From Coleophoma eucalyptorum (Eukaryota; Ascomycota; Leotiomycetes; Helotiales; Dermateaceae), in assembly GCA_026120035.1 (NCBI GenBank), contig JALRME010000010.1:868001-932000 (forward strand): a stretch of 64,000 nt of DNA. Reading direction: 5' to 3'. The first letter of the stretch is position 1; every line of letters starts with the position of its first letter. Positions 36,896 through 47,578 of the stretch are shown one piece after another. Position numbers and translations under genes: made by a program. The notes below the pieces were generated by a model. That model saw only the letters and a program-made list of their open reading frames with translations, was not told where the DNA came from and made no database searches.

Positions 36896-38382
36896 ATGCC
36901 ATGCTATTATTGTCGCACTCGCGAGCAGGAAACGGAGCGACCCAGATTCCGACAGCTATACCTTGGAGCATCTAAGAATGGTCAACTAGCTCTTTTACCA
37001 CGGCAACCCAAACATCCACCTTTGGATGCCGCTATCTCTAGTGAGGACAATCCATCGTCTATCTCTAAACCTCTTATCACTACCTTGCCGGAAGAGCTCC
37101 TACTCAAGATCTTTAATTTGACCATCAGCTGTGAAAATTGTGAATCAGATCACTATCTAGCACTTTCAGGGGTCTGCAGGGCCTTCTACCACATAGTGCA
37201 ACACTTACTCTACAAGGATATCAATCTTACATCTCCCGCCGGTCTGTTGCCTATCAGTCGAGGAGCCCGGCTGCTGCACAGAACAATAAAAGAGAAGCCA
37301 GCCCTCGGTACATTCTGCAAGAATCTCCGTATTTACATAGACAGCTTGAAAGTTGTCGGAAATGGTGACTATATATTTGGGGCTGAACTGCTGCAATGGC
37401 TTCCTTGCGTTGCCGATTTTTCCATCCATGGAGGATTCAGTCATCCACCGACATGGCCGCTTTTGACGAGAGCAATTCGGAATATGCCGTATATCAAACA
37501 CCTCACATTCAGCCGAGAGACTTGGGACCTGCACATGGCCCCTGTTTGCGATATCATACAGGACTTGCGGCTGGAGAGCCTGAGCCTCTGCGGTATTTCA
37601 GCCCGCAAAGATGGTACCATCTGGGACGCTCAGGATAAGGTCAGTAAACGTAATTGCAGTCTATGGTTAAATTTATTAACGTTCGAAAGGGTATCAAGCG
37701 CACAAATACCTTGACCAAACTTGATATAACTGATTTTGGGGAGACACCTAAAGCGCTACTCAACCTATTGGACTTACCCAAGTCATTACAGCAATTCAGC
37801 TTTGGAAAGATTCACTATAATCCAGTCTACTGGGGCCTCGACCTTTTCCAAGAGATTCTCCATGGCCACCGAGATTCACTGGTAAATGTTGAAATTGGTG
37901 CAGTTGGGCTGAGGCAGAGTAAAAGTATCAACTTCCTAGATTTTCCAAAGTTGGAGACATTGAATATATCGCATTGGAATTTTGATTTCTCTCCCGAGAT
38001 CGCAGTTTCTACACTCCTCGCACCAAATCTGCACACCTTCATCTGGGATTTTACTATCGAGGATCAGCATAGCGAATCATCGAGTGATTTCGGCGAGGAG
38101 CAGAAGGTCTGGGTATCAAGGTTTGCCGAGCTGGCGGCAGCGCATAAGTCTGCACTGCGCAAGATCGTGATCATATTTAATCCTGATGTATACTTCTATT
38201 TGCCCACAGAGGAGAGGCTCAACGAAATCATTGCACCTTGGAACTTGATGGCCGAGGCTAGAGAGATCATGAAGTCGAACGGTGTAGAACTTTCTTACGA
38301 TGATAAATCAATTCAGCTGTTCCAGGAATATAGGGAACAGCTTGAGATAGCGGCAGTAGATGAAATAGCAGGCAGTGGATGA
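36896..38382 (+). CDS. F-box protein
   Basis: Exons 36896-37639 and 37690-38382, joined across a 50-nt intron (GTCAGT...ATTAAC...AAAG), give about 478 aa. An F-box is visible near residues 60-110 (ITTLPEELLLKIFNLTISCE, then YLALSGVCRAFYHIVQHLLY). It would bind Skp1 in an SCF ubiquitin ligase. The remainder is Leu-rich with irregular leucine-rich-repeat-like segments (LESLSLCGIS, LTKLDITDFG, FPKLETLNIS), which probably recruit an unknown substrate. Such lineage-specific F-box proteins are common in moulds. Start and intron are plausible but not certain; an upstream exon is possible. Confidence 0.8.
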
Positions 38383-39233
38383 ATTGGATTATGCTTCGCA
38401 TATAACTTAAGCAAGCGAGCCTACTTGATGAGGTAATTGTTAGTAGATGGTATTCTGCTTGACAAGGGCTGTAAACTCGAAGGATTTAACAATTATTTTC
38501 TGCTTTCTATATCTAAATTTAAATACTTGATGATGGCATCGTAATACTCGACAAATGTTGCAGACCTATTATCTAGCCTTAAATAATATTGAAAATCCAC
38601 CAGGAGAATGATCAGCATTGCTTGTGCTTCGATAGCATTGTAGGCACCAATTTTATTTTACATTATTTCACTTTGCATTTACTTTTGCCCTCATTGTCCA
38701 TTGTCGATATGTTCATGATATAATATGTGAATAAGTATATAGCCATGTTGGCGAGAGATACCTCACAATCCTTCTTGATAACTGCTTAGTGTTCCAAATC
38801 TTTTTTGGGAAGTACGATATTGTGCCTGGAAAGATAGATATATATTTTATTAGAAATTTGACTAGCGTAATGTTTAAACAACTTTTATGATTACAGTTCA
38901 GCGGCTATGTTGCTGAGAATGTTGAGCCCGTGAAGGCATTCAGAAAAAGGCGGTCGAGATTGTAAGCGAGCTAGGCCGGATTCGTCCTCATCTATTGGCA
39001 GTTTCCATATTGAGATGGAAAGAGGGCTGCAACTCCACCCCAGCTTTTACGTTTAACTACTACATCACGCTTACATTTCAAGTGAATACTTGTCACGAGT
39101 ATGCGGAGCTCTTCAGCGCTGAAGTCTTTGCGATTCGGAAGGCCTTTTGACGCGTCTCGACTTCATTGATGATTCTGCGACGCGTCGTCGATATTACACA
39201 CTCTTCTTGTAGCACGAGTACGGCATCGGACAA
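38383..39233. other. Intergenic region upstream of the Fta1-like gene
   Basis: No gene. The left 500 nt are AT-rich, presumably the F-box 3' end. The last 100 nt before 39234 carry two MCB boxes (separate entry). Confidence 0.6.
39150..39185. promoter_or_regulatory. Two MluI cell-cycle boxes (MCB, ACGCGT)
   Basis: ACGCGT occurs at 39150-39155 and 39180-39185, 48-84 nt before the ATG at 39234; a third copy lies inside the coding region at 39349-39354. ACGCGT is the binding site of MBF, which drives G1/S genes. Close pairing directly before a putative kinetochore gene supports periodic expression. Confidence 0.6.
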
Positions 39234-40304
39234 ATGGAGGCACAATTGATGGGTTCATCCCAGAGAGATCATCGATATCCAATCTATGACTCGACTTTCA
39301 ATCTACACCGACTCTCCCCTATCTTTACCGGCGCGCTACCTTTAACGAACGCGTCGATGGTGCGCCATGCGAAGCAATTCCAGGATATATTGGCAGGGGA
39401 TGTCATACGTGGTGTGCGCCTTGATCACACAGGACGCATAGAGGTGAATGACCGAGCGGGTCCGCTCTTGGAAGTTACTTGGAAGGTGTTGCCTGAACCT
39501 GAGGACTGGAATCCGAAGAAGTCAAGCAATGGGCAAGACCTCTTGCAGGCGGTTGCTACAGGTCGGGGAATGATCGTCACCATAACCTACACGGAGATGG
39601 AATACTATGCAATTATGCTTCGCAGCGCGAATCACCCGCAAGTACATCGAGATGAAAGCCCAGACGACCTGGGGGACTTCGAATACCTTCCACTATTGCT
39701 CACACGCATGCCTAATGCACTGCGGCAAGCATTTCGAGAATACCTAGAATCAAACTTTGATTGCAGGGTATCATCGCAACTCCTCGTTCTGGACAAGAAC
39801 TATATGTTCGCGGCTCTAGAGACTTATCTGTCCGATCTCGTCTCGCCATTGGATAACAGCACCACGGATGATAGAAGGAACAGCAGCATTCTGAAAGGAG
39901 CTATTAGAGATGTTGTGGTCACTCTCGCACCAACCTTCATCGCGCTGCCCGATCGTCCTGATAGACCACATGGTATCGGAAAATGCGATATCAAAATTGT
40001 CAAGGAGGATGTTCCACGTTTTGTTGAGGTTGGGAGACGACGAAGCTGGACTCCAAACGAAGTAGCTAATTTCGAATCACCATTCTTTCGCGCCTTTGCC
40101 TACTATTGTTACGACCACCTTGCACTCGATATTGCACATGACACGGTTTCTATTGAGCGAATTGCTTGCAGTGCTTTTGTCCTTGGGCAAGGAAGACTAA
40201 AGCTGACGGATGTCATTGATGACGAAAGACAGGCAAGGGCGTCACGAAGATTGCTTGATAACCTAGTCGATCTCGCTGCAAGATCACCAATAGTAAACAC
40301 ATGA
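39234..40304 (+). CDS. Putative CENP-L/Fta1 kinetochore protein
   Basis: Single exon, 356 aa. The N-terminus (YPIYDSTFNLHRLSPIFTGA, then HAKQFQDILAGDVIRGVRLD) resembles the fungal Fta1/CENP-L family. These are subunits of the Sim4/COMA-type inner kinetochore complex that links CENP-A chromatin to the outer kinetochore. The identification rests on this N-terminal pattern, the overall length and the downstream layout, not on a catalytic motif, so it is moderate. Two MCB boxes directly upstream fit a cell-cycle gene. No signal peptide or membrane segment is visible. The alternative is an uncharacterised conserved fungal protein. Confidence 0.6.
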   Translation: MEAQLMGSSQRDHRYPIYDSTFNLHRLSPIFTGALPLTNASMVRHAKQFQDILAGDVIRGVRLDHTGRIEVNDRAGPLLEVTWKVLPEPEDWNPKKSSNGQDLLQAVATGRGMIVTITYTEMEYYAIMLRSANHPQVHRDESPDDLGDFEYLPLLLTRMPNALRQAFREYLESNFDCRVSSQLLVLDKNYMFAALETYLSDLVSPLDNSTTDDRRNSSILKGAIRDVVVTLAPTFIALPDRPDRPHGIGKCDIKIVKEDVPRFVEVGRRRSWTPNEVANFESPFFRAFAYYCYDHLALDIAHDTVSIERIACSAFVLGQGRLKLTDVIDDERQARASRRLLDNLVDLAARSPIVNT

Positions 40305-41351
40305 GCGACCAACAAGTAGTTAAGAGATTGCTGCTTAGATACCAATGACGGTATATAAACAAGCGCAGCTAAAAGGACCTTACACAGCACGTCGACTGTA
40401 CAAACAATCAGACGAAGTCTGTAAGAAAAGAGCACTCAGGCTTTCGGTGATATGTCAGCATGAGTATGCCTATTGGTCTTTCATGCTGAGTCATTGGCTG
40501 ATTGATAGTGAAGAGGCTTGTTAGTCAAACACAGTAATTCATAATCAAATCCCAAAATTTCAGCTAGGCAGAATAGTCTTCACCAAATGAAATAACCATT
40601 TTCCATAAAGGCTTCTGTCTCAGCAGGGACTTCTTTCGATTGCATACATTAAATTATATATCACCACATCACTTAAGATTGGAAAGATAGATTGAAGTCT
40701 AAGAGTATGGATAACAGAAAAGTCCTGGCATTATCACCATAACATTGCCAATTATTGTGAAAGATCCAGAATATCCCATCTCGATGACATAGATAGCATC
40801 GTATACTCTGCCGGTAGAAGTATAACTAGATATAAGTATATATTCTTCAGCGTTAGCGGCATACTAACGGGTTTCGACTTCGATATCTTACCTCGCCGGA
40901 CCGTGAATACTATTACTAGCATAACAAATCACAAGGTCTATATACACGAGCTACAATAGAATTTGGCAACGGTGATAATGACGTATTAATTTAATCTTAT
41001 CACATCACTCCATAACTACCACTTTGGTACATCCTACTATTGCGGTTTAGATATGCGAGCTCTGCTTACCAAGTCGCTTACACATTTTGGTTGCGATGAT
41101 AATTTTCATTTATGGAGTTGCTTACAATCAGCTTCCGACATCCCACGAGCTCCTGAATAACAATGAAAGACTATATAAACCAGTAGACCTATCTCGCGAA
41201 GAGGGTAATCTCGGTTACGCAATAAAGACCGCCGGAGTCGTGATCAGCTCAACCGACAAAATTCTCGCCCGTTCGTGCTCGTCTACTGAATACAACCACA
41301 ATTTCCAAGTGCATACTTTCATAACCGGATCCAGATCCAAACACTGCAACC
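40305..41351. other. Intergenic region upstream of the thioredoxin-like gene
   Basis: No supported gene. Mostly AT-rich. It contains the 3' end of the Fta1-like gene and the promoter of the gene at 41352. Confidence 0.55.
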
Positions 41352-41769
41352 ATGACCCAAGATTACACTTACACGATCTACTACTCTGCATACAATGAGG
41401 CAGGCGTGATGTGGTGTCCAGACTGCCGAAACGTTGAGTCGACGCTCTCTTCCACCTTCAACCTAGCCCAAGCTGAAGAAGCTAGTAAGTTCTGGAATGC
41501 TTCTCTTATCGAGAACATAGAACCCCCCCAAGTATTCATAGGAATGAGACTAATTCTGGATCTCAGAAGCCGAGGTCATCTACCTCGAGCGCGCCGACTG
41601 GAAATCGCCCGCCAACAAGTATCGTCAAGCACCATGGAAACTCACCGGCATCCCTACGGTTCTTAAGTTCTCGCCCGAAGGCGAGATTGTGGCCAGGATT
41701 GAGGATACCGACATCCTGGATCCCGCAAAGCTGCAGGTGTTCCTCAAGCAGGAGTCTCCTTCCAGCTAG
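41352..41769 (+). CDS. TXNDC17-like thioredoxin-fold protein
   Basis: Exons 41352-41484 and 41567-41769, joined by an 82-nt intron (GTAAGT...ACTAAT...TCAG, phase 1), give 111 aa. The active-site motif is MWCPDCR near residues 20-26. WCPDC is characteristic of the TXNDC17/TRP14 (DUF953) branch rather than the WCGPC of classic thioredoxins. The cis-proline segment LTGIPTVLKF follows near residues 72-81. The size matches the family. It is a small cytosolic disulfide reductase; human TXNDC17 reduces cystine and selected protein disulfides. The gene is easily overlooked because each exon is short. Confidence 0.85.
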
Positions 41770-43156
41770 ATCTGAGCTGCTCTGCTTACCGTCCCCTGCC
41801 TTGCCGCTCCGTTGATGGCGCTCGCAGAGTCTTTGGTGATGTGATCTGCCTCTCCATAGCATAATGACCGGGGACTTTTGCGTCATTACTATGCAGCTTC
41901 AATGGGCGGTTCGCTGCCCTCATTTTCTGCCGCTTTGCTGAATGGGTGCTCGGAGGGTCGTGCGGCCGGGTCCAAAGAGCTTGATATTTTGGTTGCGCTG
42001 GAGAGCATGAGAGCCCAGATGGGAAGCATGTCGGTATTACATTCTCAGGAGGTTCTGCATCAGTTAGTGTGTACCTCTAAAAAATTCGTGGTGCAGTCAC
42101 GTGTGCAGTGTCACTTCCACGATGCCTCTTGGCTAAGTACATATGCAGATGGATTTTACTCATGGGGCTTGCTTGTCCAGTCAAATGACTCATATAACCC
42201 CGGGAGGCAAATCTCTAGAGATATTATCCACATAGACACTATGCACATGCGAGCGACTACTTCTCAGCCCCTCCCTATTGATTTTCCATCGCTTGAAACT
42301 GGACGACCCCCCGTTTTCGTGGGTGTCTTGGCAAAATCCTAGGACGTGGGATGAATGATTGGCGATGCAGAGGCATCGGATGTAATGCACTGATATATGC
42401 AGGCATGCAGGTATGCATATGCGCATACACATGCATACGCATGCGCTATTCAGTAGTTCATCTGTTCGAAGACTTTTCCCCTGCATCTTACCTATTTCTA
42501 TTGGCTTACTATACACATCCAGCCACCAATGCAATACTGCTCGACTACAACACACTCAAGATGTTCAGTTGGTAGGCTTTTAATTTAATTCGTTCATATG
42601 GCACACACGTCTGTTGCAACAATGCGGTAGGGTTATGAAGCAGAAATCTGTCATACATTTCGCTTTCTAGTTCCGTCTATTTATCGTACAGGCCGACACA
42701 GAGATAAAGGAAAAACAAGGTGGATGTGAGGACAAAGACAATTGCCATTGTTTTATATGATACATGAAGAGTCTAAAAGAAATCCAAAGCAGTCAAGCCT
42801 GAATCATCGCCAGCGGAAAAAAAGAAGGGTAACAGTGTAGGGATCTTTCCATCGTCCCTTTTCCTAGCAAGAAAAAGAGGTTGTTTTCCTTGATTCCTAT
42901 TTCCACGTTCCGTCATTGACAGAGAGCGAACAGCCAGCCAGCCACAGGGTGAAAGATGAACATCCACAATCCCGACCAAAGGTTGAGATGTTCAAAAGGG
43001 GGTATAAGTATATCCATAGAAGAGTAAAACAGTTGCATATTTCCAAATGTCGTTCGTTTCGAGGTTGGTCTCGCTGGCAATCGCTAGCAAAAGAGCACGC
43101 TCGCTAAAGAACTCGGGTTAAAGCAGCAGAAAGAGGCAGTTCGAAGCTTAAACAGC
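41770..43156. other. Intergenic region with an alternating purine-pyrimidine tract
   Basis: No supported gene. The open frame at 41878-42342 lacks an ATG at its start and has no recognisable feature. Around 42400-42450 there is a run of alternating purine-pyrimidine, ATGCAT/GCATGC-type palindromes. The right end is the 3' region of the repeat-protein gene on the minus strand. Confidence 0.5.
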
Positions 43157-44295
43157 TTAGAAAGCGGTGCCAGTGGGCTGCGCGAAACCACCAGTTGGGT
43201 GGCCGTGGCCGTGTCCACCGTGTCCAGAGGCGTGAGCGAAGCCAGAAGGAGCAGCAGCACCAGATGCGTGAGCGGCACCAGCGAAATTGTGAGAGTTGCC
43301 ACCGAAGCCACCGGATGGGAAAGCGAAACCGCCAGCGCCAGATGGGGCAGCGAATCCACCAGTTGGGGTTGGCTTAAGTCCAGAGCCGGAGCCTTGAGCG
43401 AAGCCTTGTGCTTGACGAGGTGGGTGGATTGGGGAGCGCTTGAATGAGCCCTCAGTGCTGCCAGTTGGGGCAGCTCCGCTGGCTGAGCCGGTTGGGAAAG
43501 CTCCGCCGGATTGTCCTCCGAAACCTCCAGATGGAGAGGCAGAACCGCTGCCAAAGCCGCCGCTGAACCCTCCAGATGGTTGAGCAGATCCAGATTGTCC
43601 TCCGAATCCACCACTGAAGCCTCCTGATGGAGAGGCAGATCCGGCCTTGTAAGAGTGGCCGTGGCTGCTGCTGTGAGATCCTCCAGATGGAGAAGCAGAT
43701 CCAGCACCGAAGCCGCTGCTGCCGCTGCTGAAGCCTCCGGATGGAGAAGCGGATCCGGCACCAAAACCACTGCTGCCACTGTTGCCACCGCTGAAGCCTC
43801 CGGATGGAGAAGCAGATCCGGCACCGAAGCCACCGCTGCTGCCACCGCTGAAGCCTCCAGATGGTTGAGCAGATCCAGCTTGACGAGGTGGGTGGATTGG
43901 GGAGCGCTTGCTGTTGGCGCTGTCAGTTGGAATAGCGATGGATGAGCCGGTTGGGAAAGCTCCGCCAGATTGTCCTCCGAAACCACCGGATGGGTGAGCA
44001 GATCCAGCACCGAAGCTACCAGTTGGGAAAGCACCGCCCTGTCCGAAAGCAGCGACACCAGATGGTTGAGCATGTCCTCCGAAACCACCGAAACCACCGG
44101 ATGGGTGAGCATGTCCGGAACCGAAGCCAGCATTGCCAGTTCCTACTGGGAAAGATGGGCCAGTGCCAGTTCCCTGAGCGACGGGGGCGCCGTTAACGAG
44201 GCTGATGAATGTTAGTTCCCTTCCCCAAAGACCGATGCGATATCAACTTACCTGAACGAGACCAAGCCCGACAAGAGGATAGAACGGAGAGACAT
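43157..44295 (-). CDS. Secreted Gly/Ser-rich repeat protein with two Kex2 sites
   Basis: Exon 1 (44295-44252) and exon 2 (44201-43157) flank a 50-nt intron (GTAAGT...CTAAC...TCAG), giving 362 aa. Exon 2 has no Met codon, which is why simple start-to-stop scans miss it. Exon 1 encodes a signal peptide (MSLRSILLSGLVSFSLVNG, cleavage near 19/20). The mature part is built of imperfect repeats around GSASPSGGFSGG, with nine PSGGF cores, and contains no Cys, Trp or internal Met. Two identical segments, KRSPIHPPRQA, occur with Lys-Arg at 113-114 and 269-270; KR is the classic Kex2 site. Cleavage would give chains of about 94, 156 and 92 residues, the last two sharing the N-terminus SPIHPPRQA. The C-terminus is His-rich (HGGHGHGHP). 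This fits the broad class of Kex2-processed repeat proteins; a cell-wall or adhesive protein is the alternative. Other long open frames over this region, on both strands, are by-products of the repeat. Confidence 0.85.
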
Positions 44296-45192
44296 TTTGA
44301 AATAAGGGATGGATATGAAGTTTGATGGTCGGTAAGGTGGCTGTTTTGTAGTTAAGTGTTCTGGAAAGTCTAGCTAGAGACGTGGAGATAAAGAGGCAAG
44401 GCCGGTTGCTTGAAAATGGGACAAGAAAAGATGACGAGAGAAGAACTGTGTGGGTTCAGGTACAAGGAGAAAAAAAGAATGATGATCCTGCTCTGAAGAA
44501 AGAAGGCAATACTGAACGAGGCGGATGCAATACTTATACATGGTGGCAAGATGTTTGCTTTGCTTCGGTACTTGGATGATATGTGGAGTAGCAAAGTGTT
44601 TGCTGGGATGCCAAAGTGAATGTTTCAGCGGCTCAGCGCTTCTAGATCCCTTTGGTGCAGTGCAGTAAGGGCCACCCAAGCAAGATCGGCATTGGGGGGA
44701 GGGTCAGGAAAACAAGCTGACGCGTCCATGATCTACAGCGAGCACCTTAATTGACGTCGAAAATGTGGATGAGAGGCGCTCGACCGTGCAGTACAGGAAA
44801 GTACAGGATGGCACAGTATGGTGCTATAGTGCACTGCACATAGTCGCAAGGAACGGCCTTTGGGCTGACAGTGGTGCGTGGTCAAGCCACTCGCTGCCCA
44901 GGGACGGGAGCCAGGAGACAGCGGCTCGCCAGTCGCTTACAGCACTTGGGCCATGTCACCCATGTCGTCTCTTCTCGAGTAGAGTGGTCGGCGTGCGGAC
45001 GACATCCCAATCCCTTCAAAAATCCGAGATTGGGGTTGGCCTGCGACGTAGCACCTACTCAGAACCAGAATTGGAGAGGACATGGGCAAAAGGCGGCCAG
45101 CACTTTACTGTGCGGCTTGGGCTGGTTTTGGCCAGATTAAGGACCATGGATCGCCCTGTCGGTATAAGGGTGAGGAGACTGGCCACGGTGTG

Positions 45193-45273
45193 GTACACTG
45201 CAGTACAGTATAGCGTAGTACAGTGTAGTACAGTGCAGTCCAGTCCAGTAGAATAGTCCAGTCCAGCACTGGC
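45193..45273 (+). repeat. Degenerate GTACAGT/AGTCC tandem repeats
   Basis: Variants of AGTACAGTGT and CAGTCCAGTC follow one another over about 80 nt. Related TACAGT and CAGTA motifs recur upstream between 44787 and 44860. The array is imperfect and has no coding sense. Confidence 0.8.
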
Positions 45274-47526
45274 AAGTCCGGTAGCCGGTATCAGGACGTA
45301 GTGGAGTAAAGTACGATCAAGCCTTCAGTATTCGCCCCTATGCAGGCACGGCGCGGTGAAGTCAGAGGGCTGCAGATACAGTACGTAGGGTGCGTAGAGA
45401 CATCGGCTCGGGTGGCCCACGAGCTGAATGCCATGTTCAACCCTGCGGCTTACGTGCCCTGGACTAGCACTGTACGGCAACTACTGCCGATCTGGGGAGA
45501 TGAATTGTCGGAGGGTTATGAGCACACTTCAGACTCCCGGGCGATCTTGATGGTCGTGACTGTAGTATAGCATATTGCATACTCTCTCGCACTCGCTGTA
45601 ATGGTGTAGCTGAAGGGCGATACGTATAGCTAGTCAATCATCCATGGGCCCAAGCCAGCAGTGGTGAAGAGGCCGAGAGCATCGAAACCTAAAGCTGTAC
45701 AATCCTGCCCAAAAAGTGACGGGGATGGAGACGACGGACGATTGGCGAGGAACCACTAACCACTAACCACCACTCGCTCACGTGATATGAGCCACTTCGT
45801 TTCAAACATCCAAAAACACGTACTCCAATGCTTCTCCACTTAATAAGCAGCAGGTCTAAGAGCCAAAACACCGCGGCGGCGAGGGGGAAAGGGAAACAGA
45901 GAAACAGGTTGGCATGGGTCAGGCATTGGCGCCCCTATCCACTCGTCGCCCCTTCATGTCGTTTCCATCTCATCTTGATGGGCTGTCAAATATGCCCACT
46001 AGCACCCAATCACATGCATGTTTCAAGTCTTTATCTCACATGAGAAGCTGATGAGATCGTCCCATCCCGTGGATCTATGCCCCAAAATAAAACAACAAGA
46101 AAAAAAAAACCACACACACACATACAGATGAGAGTGAGCATTCAGGGGTTGGTCTTCCGCTGTCTTGGCGCTGGACGAAAGAAAGTGGTCGCTTAATTAC
46201 TAGGGGATGCATACAAGTGGCCGCGGAAAAACATGCTTTCTTGGGCCTTGGACTAAATTGGGGCTCTGCGTTAAGTAAGAAAGCGCGCCTCCTATGGTGG
46301 GCATATGTAGAGGATGATATCAAAAGAAACGGTGAGGTGCAGTTCAAAGTTCAATCCCCAAACAAGCGTCACAGCGAGACATCGCCCAAGAGGATGCGAG
46401 CGAGGCAGACTGCTTCCTTCTACTTGGCTGGCTGACTGACCGATCTGCCCCTTAACGAAATGTCCATGGCGCCATCTGTACCTTACTGTACCTTACGGAT
46501 GGGCGGCGAGGCACAGGAACTGGTACAAGAATTGGAGTCGCCCAAGGCCAGTTCCTTGGTTCCTGCAAAGTCGTACCATGCAGATGAATATGTCGGTCAG
46601 CTATAGCCTCGCAGTGTGCAGCGAGCAGCTCGCAAGCCAAGCGTGGCCTCGCACTCTCCCACTCGTGTATCGGGTATTGGTTTAAAAAAGGTTGGTCAAT
46701 AATCAATATTCAACACTCGTTCATACTACGTTCAATGCAACCGCTCTCGTTCTTCGCAAGCCAACGTCGTCCAAAGTGCACTATCCATCCCATCAACTAC
46801 CGTGCCAGCCATGCTTTTTCCGCCAGGCACGGACGGACCAGAGGGAGCGCTCCGCCCACTTACAGAGCTACCAGCATGTGGAGTTTGTGGTAGAAAGGAC
46901 AAAAAGGGAGAAGAAAAAAAAGCATGTCTCACAAAGTCTCACAGAAGTAGACAGGCCATGACGTCCTCTGGTATCCATCTATAGTCATTGGGGCTGGGCT
47001 ACTGGATCTCGACTCCCGAATTCCCACTTTAGCACCACTACCTCTAGTCCTGGAATCCTGGACAAACCCCCCTCGGCTCCCGCTTCGCTTGCTCTCTCTG
47101 TGTGCGGAATGTGCAACTCCATCAGGTTCTGGTGGCTGTTCACCCGCTGCTAGTCGACGCTCACGCCTCGCCTGCGGATAGAGTGAGCTAGTGGTGGTAG
47201 GTATATCAGAGAAGTGGGACCCTCACCACCGCCGACTGGAAAACCCCATCTGCCCAGAAATGCACCTCTGCCGACTTTTTTCTCCCTCTCTCTCAGCGGC
47301 CTTTGGCGGCACATCCCATGCCTCTTCTCGATTTCTCCTGGGTGCTGTCTAGGGTAAATTGACCCTCGAGGTAATTACTGCAAACAAAATCTATCATACT
47401 TATTTTTTATTTTTATTTTTTTTTGGTTCTCGCAGCTTGGGGGCTGGATTGCCCTTTTTTGCCAAGAGTAGATAGAGATAGATGAGTATTATCATATTTC
47501 ACGTGGTCATATATACAATCTCAATC

Positions 47527-47578
47527 TACCAAACCTACCTTAACCTACCTTAACCTACCTTAACCTACTTTAACCTAC
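47527..47578 (+). repeat. 10-bp minisatellite TTAACCTACC (about 5 copies)
   Basis: Roughly five tandem copies of a TTAACCTACC-type unit, the middle ones identical, end in an A-run. The unit resembles but is not the fungal telomere repeat (CCCTAA), so it is not an interstitial telomere in the strict sense. Confidence 0.9.

Noticed and set aside
41878..42342. 154-codon plus-strand frame
   Set aside because: It starts at a non-ATG codon, has no family resemblance, and lies in the 3' flank of the thioredoxin-like gene.
43084..44133. Long minus-strand frame rich in Leu, Ser, Ala and Val
   Set aside because: It is the wrong frame of the repeat-protein gene. It has no ATG with signal peptide; the frame that starts at 44295 and splices at 44251/44202 gives a coherent secreted repeat protein.
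43655..44196. Plus-strand Ser/Arg/Ala-rich frames over the repeat gene
   Set aside because: They are antisense by-products of the repetitive DNA, without start context or family resemblance.
44765..45256. 163-codon plus-strand frame
   Set aside because: Its end is made of the GTACAGT repeats and the rest has no recognisable feature; it also starts at a non-ATG codon.
47527..47578. Interstitial telomere
   Set aside because: The unit is TTAACCTACC, not TTAGGG/CCCTAA, and the neighbouring genes on both sides look chromosome-internal.
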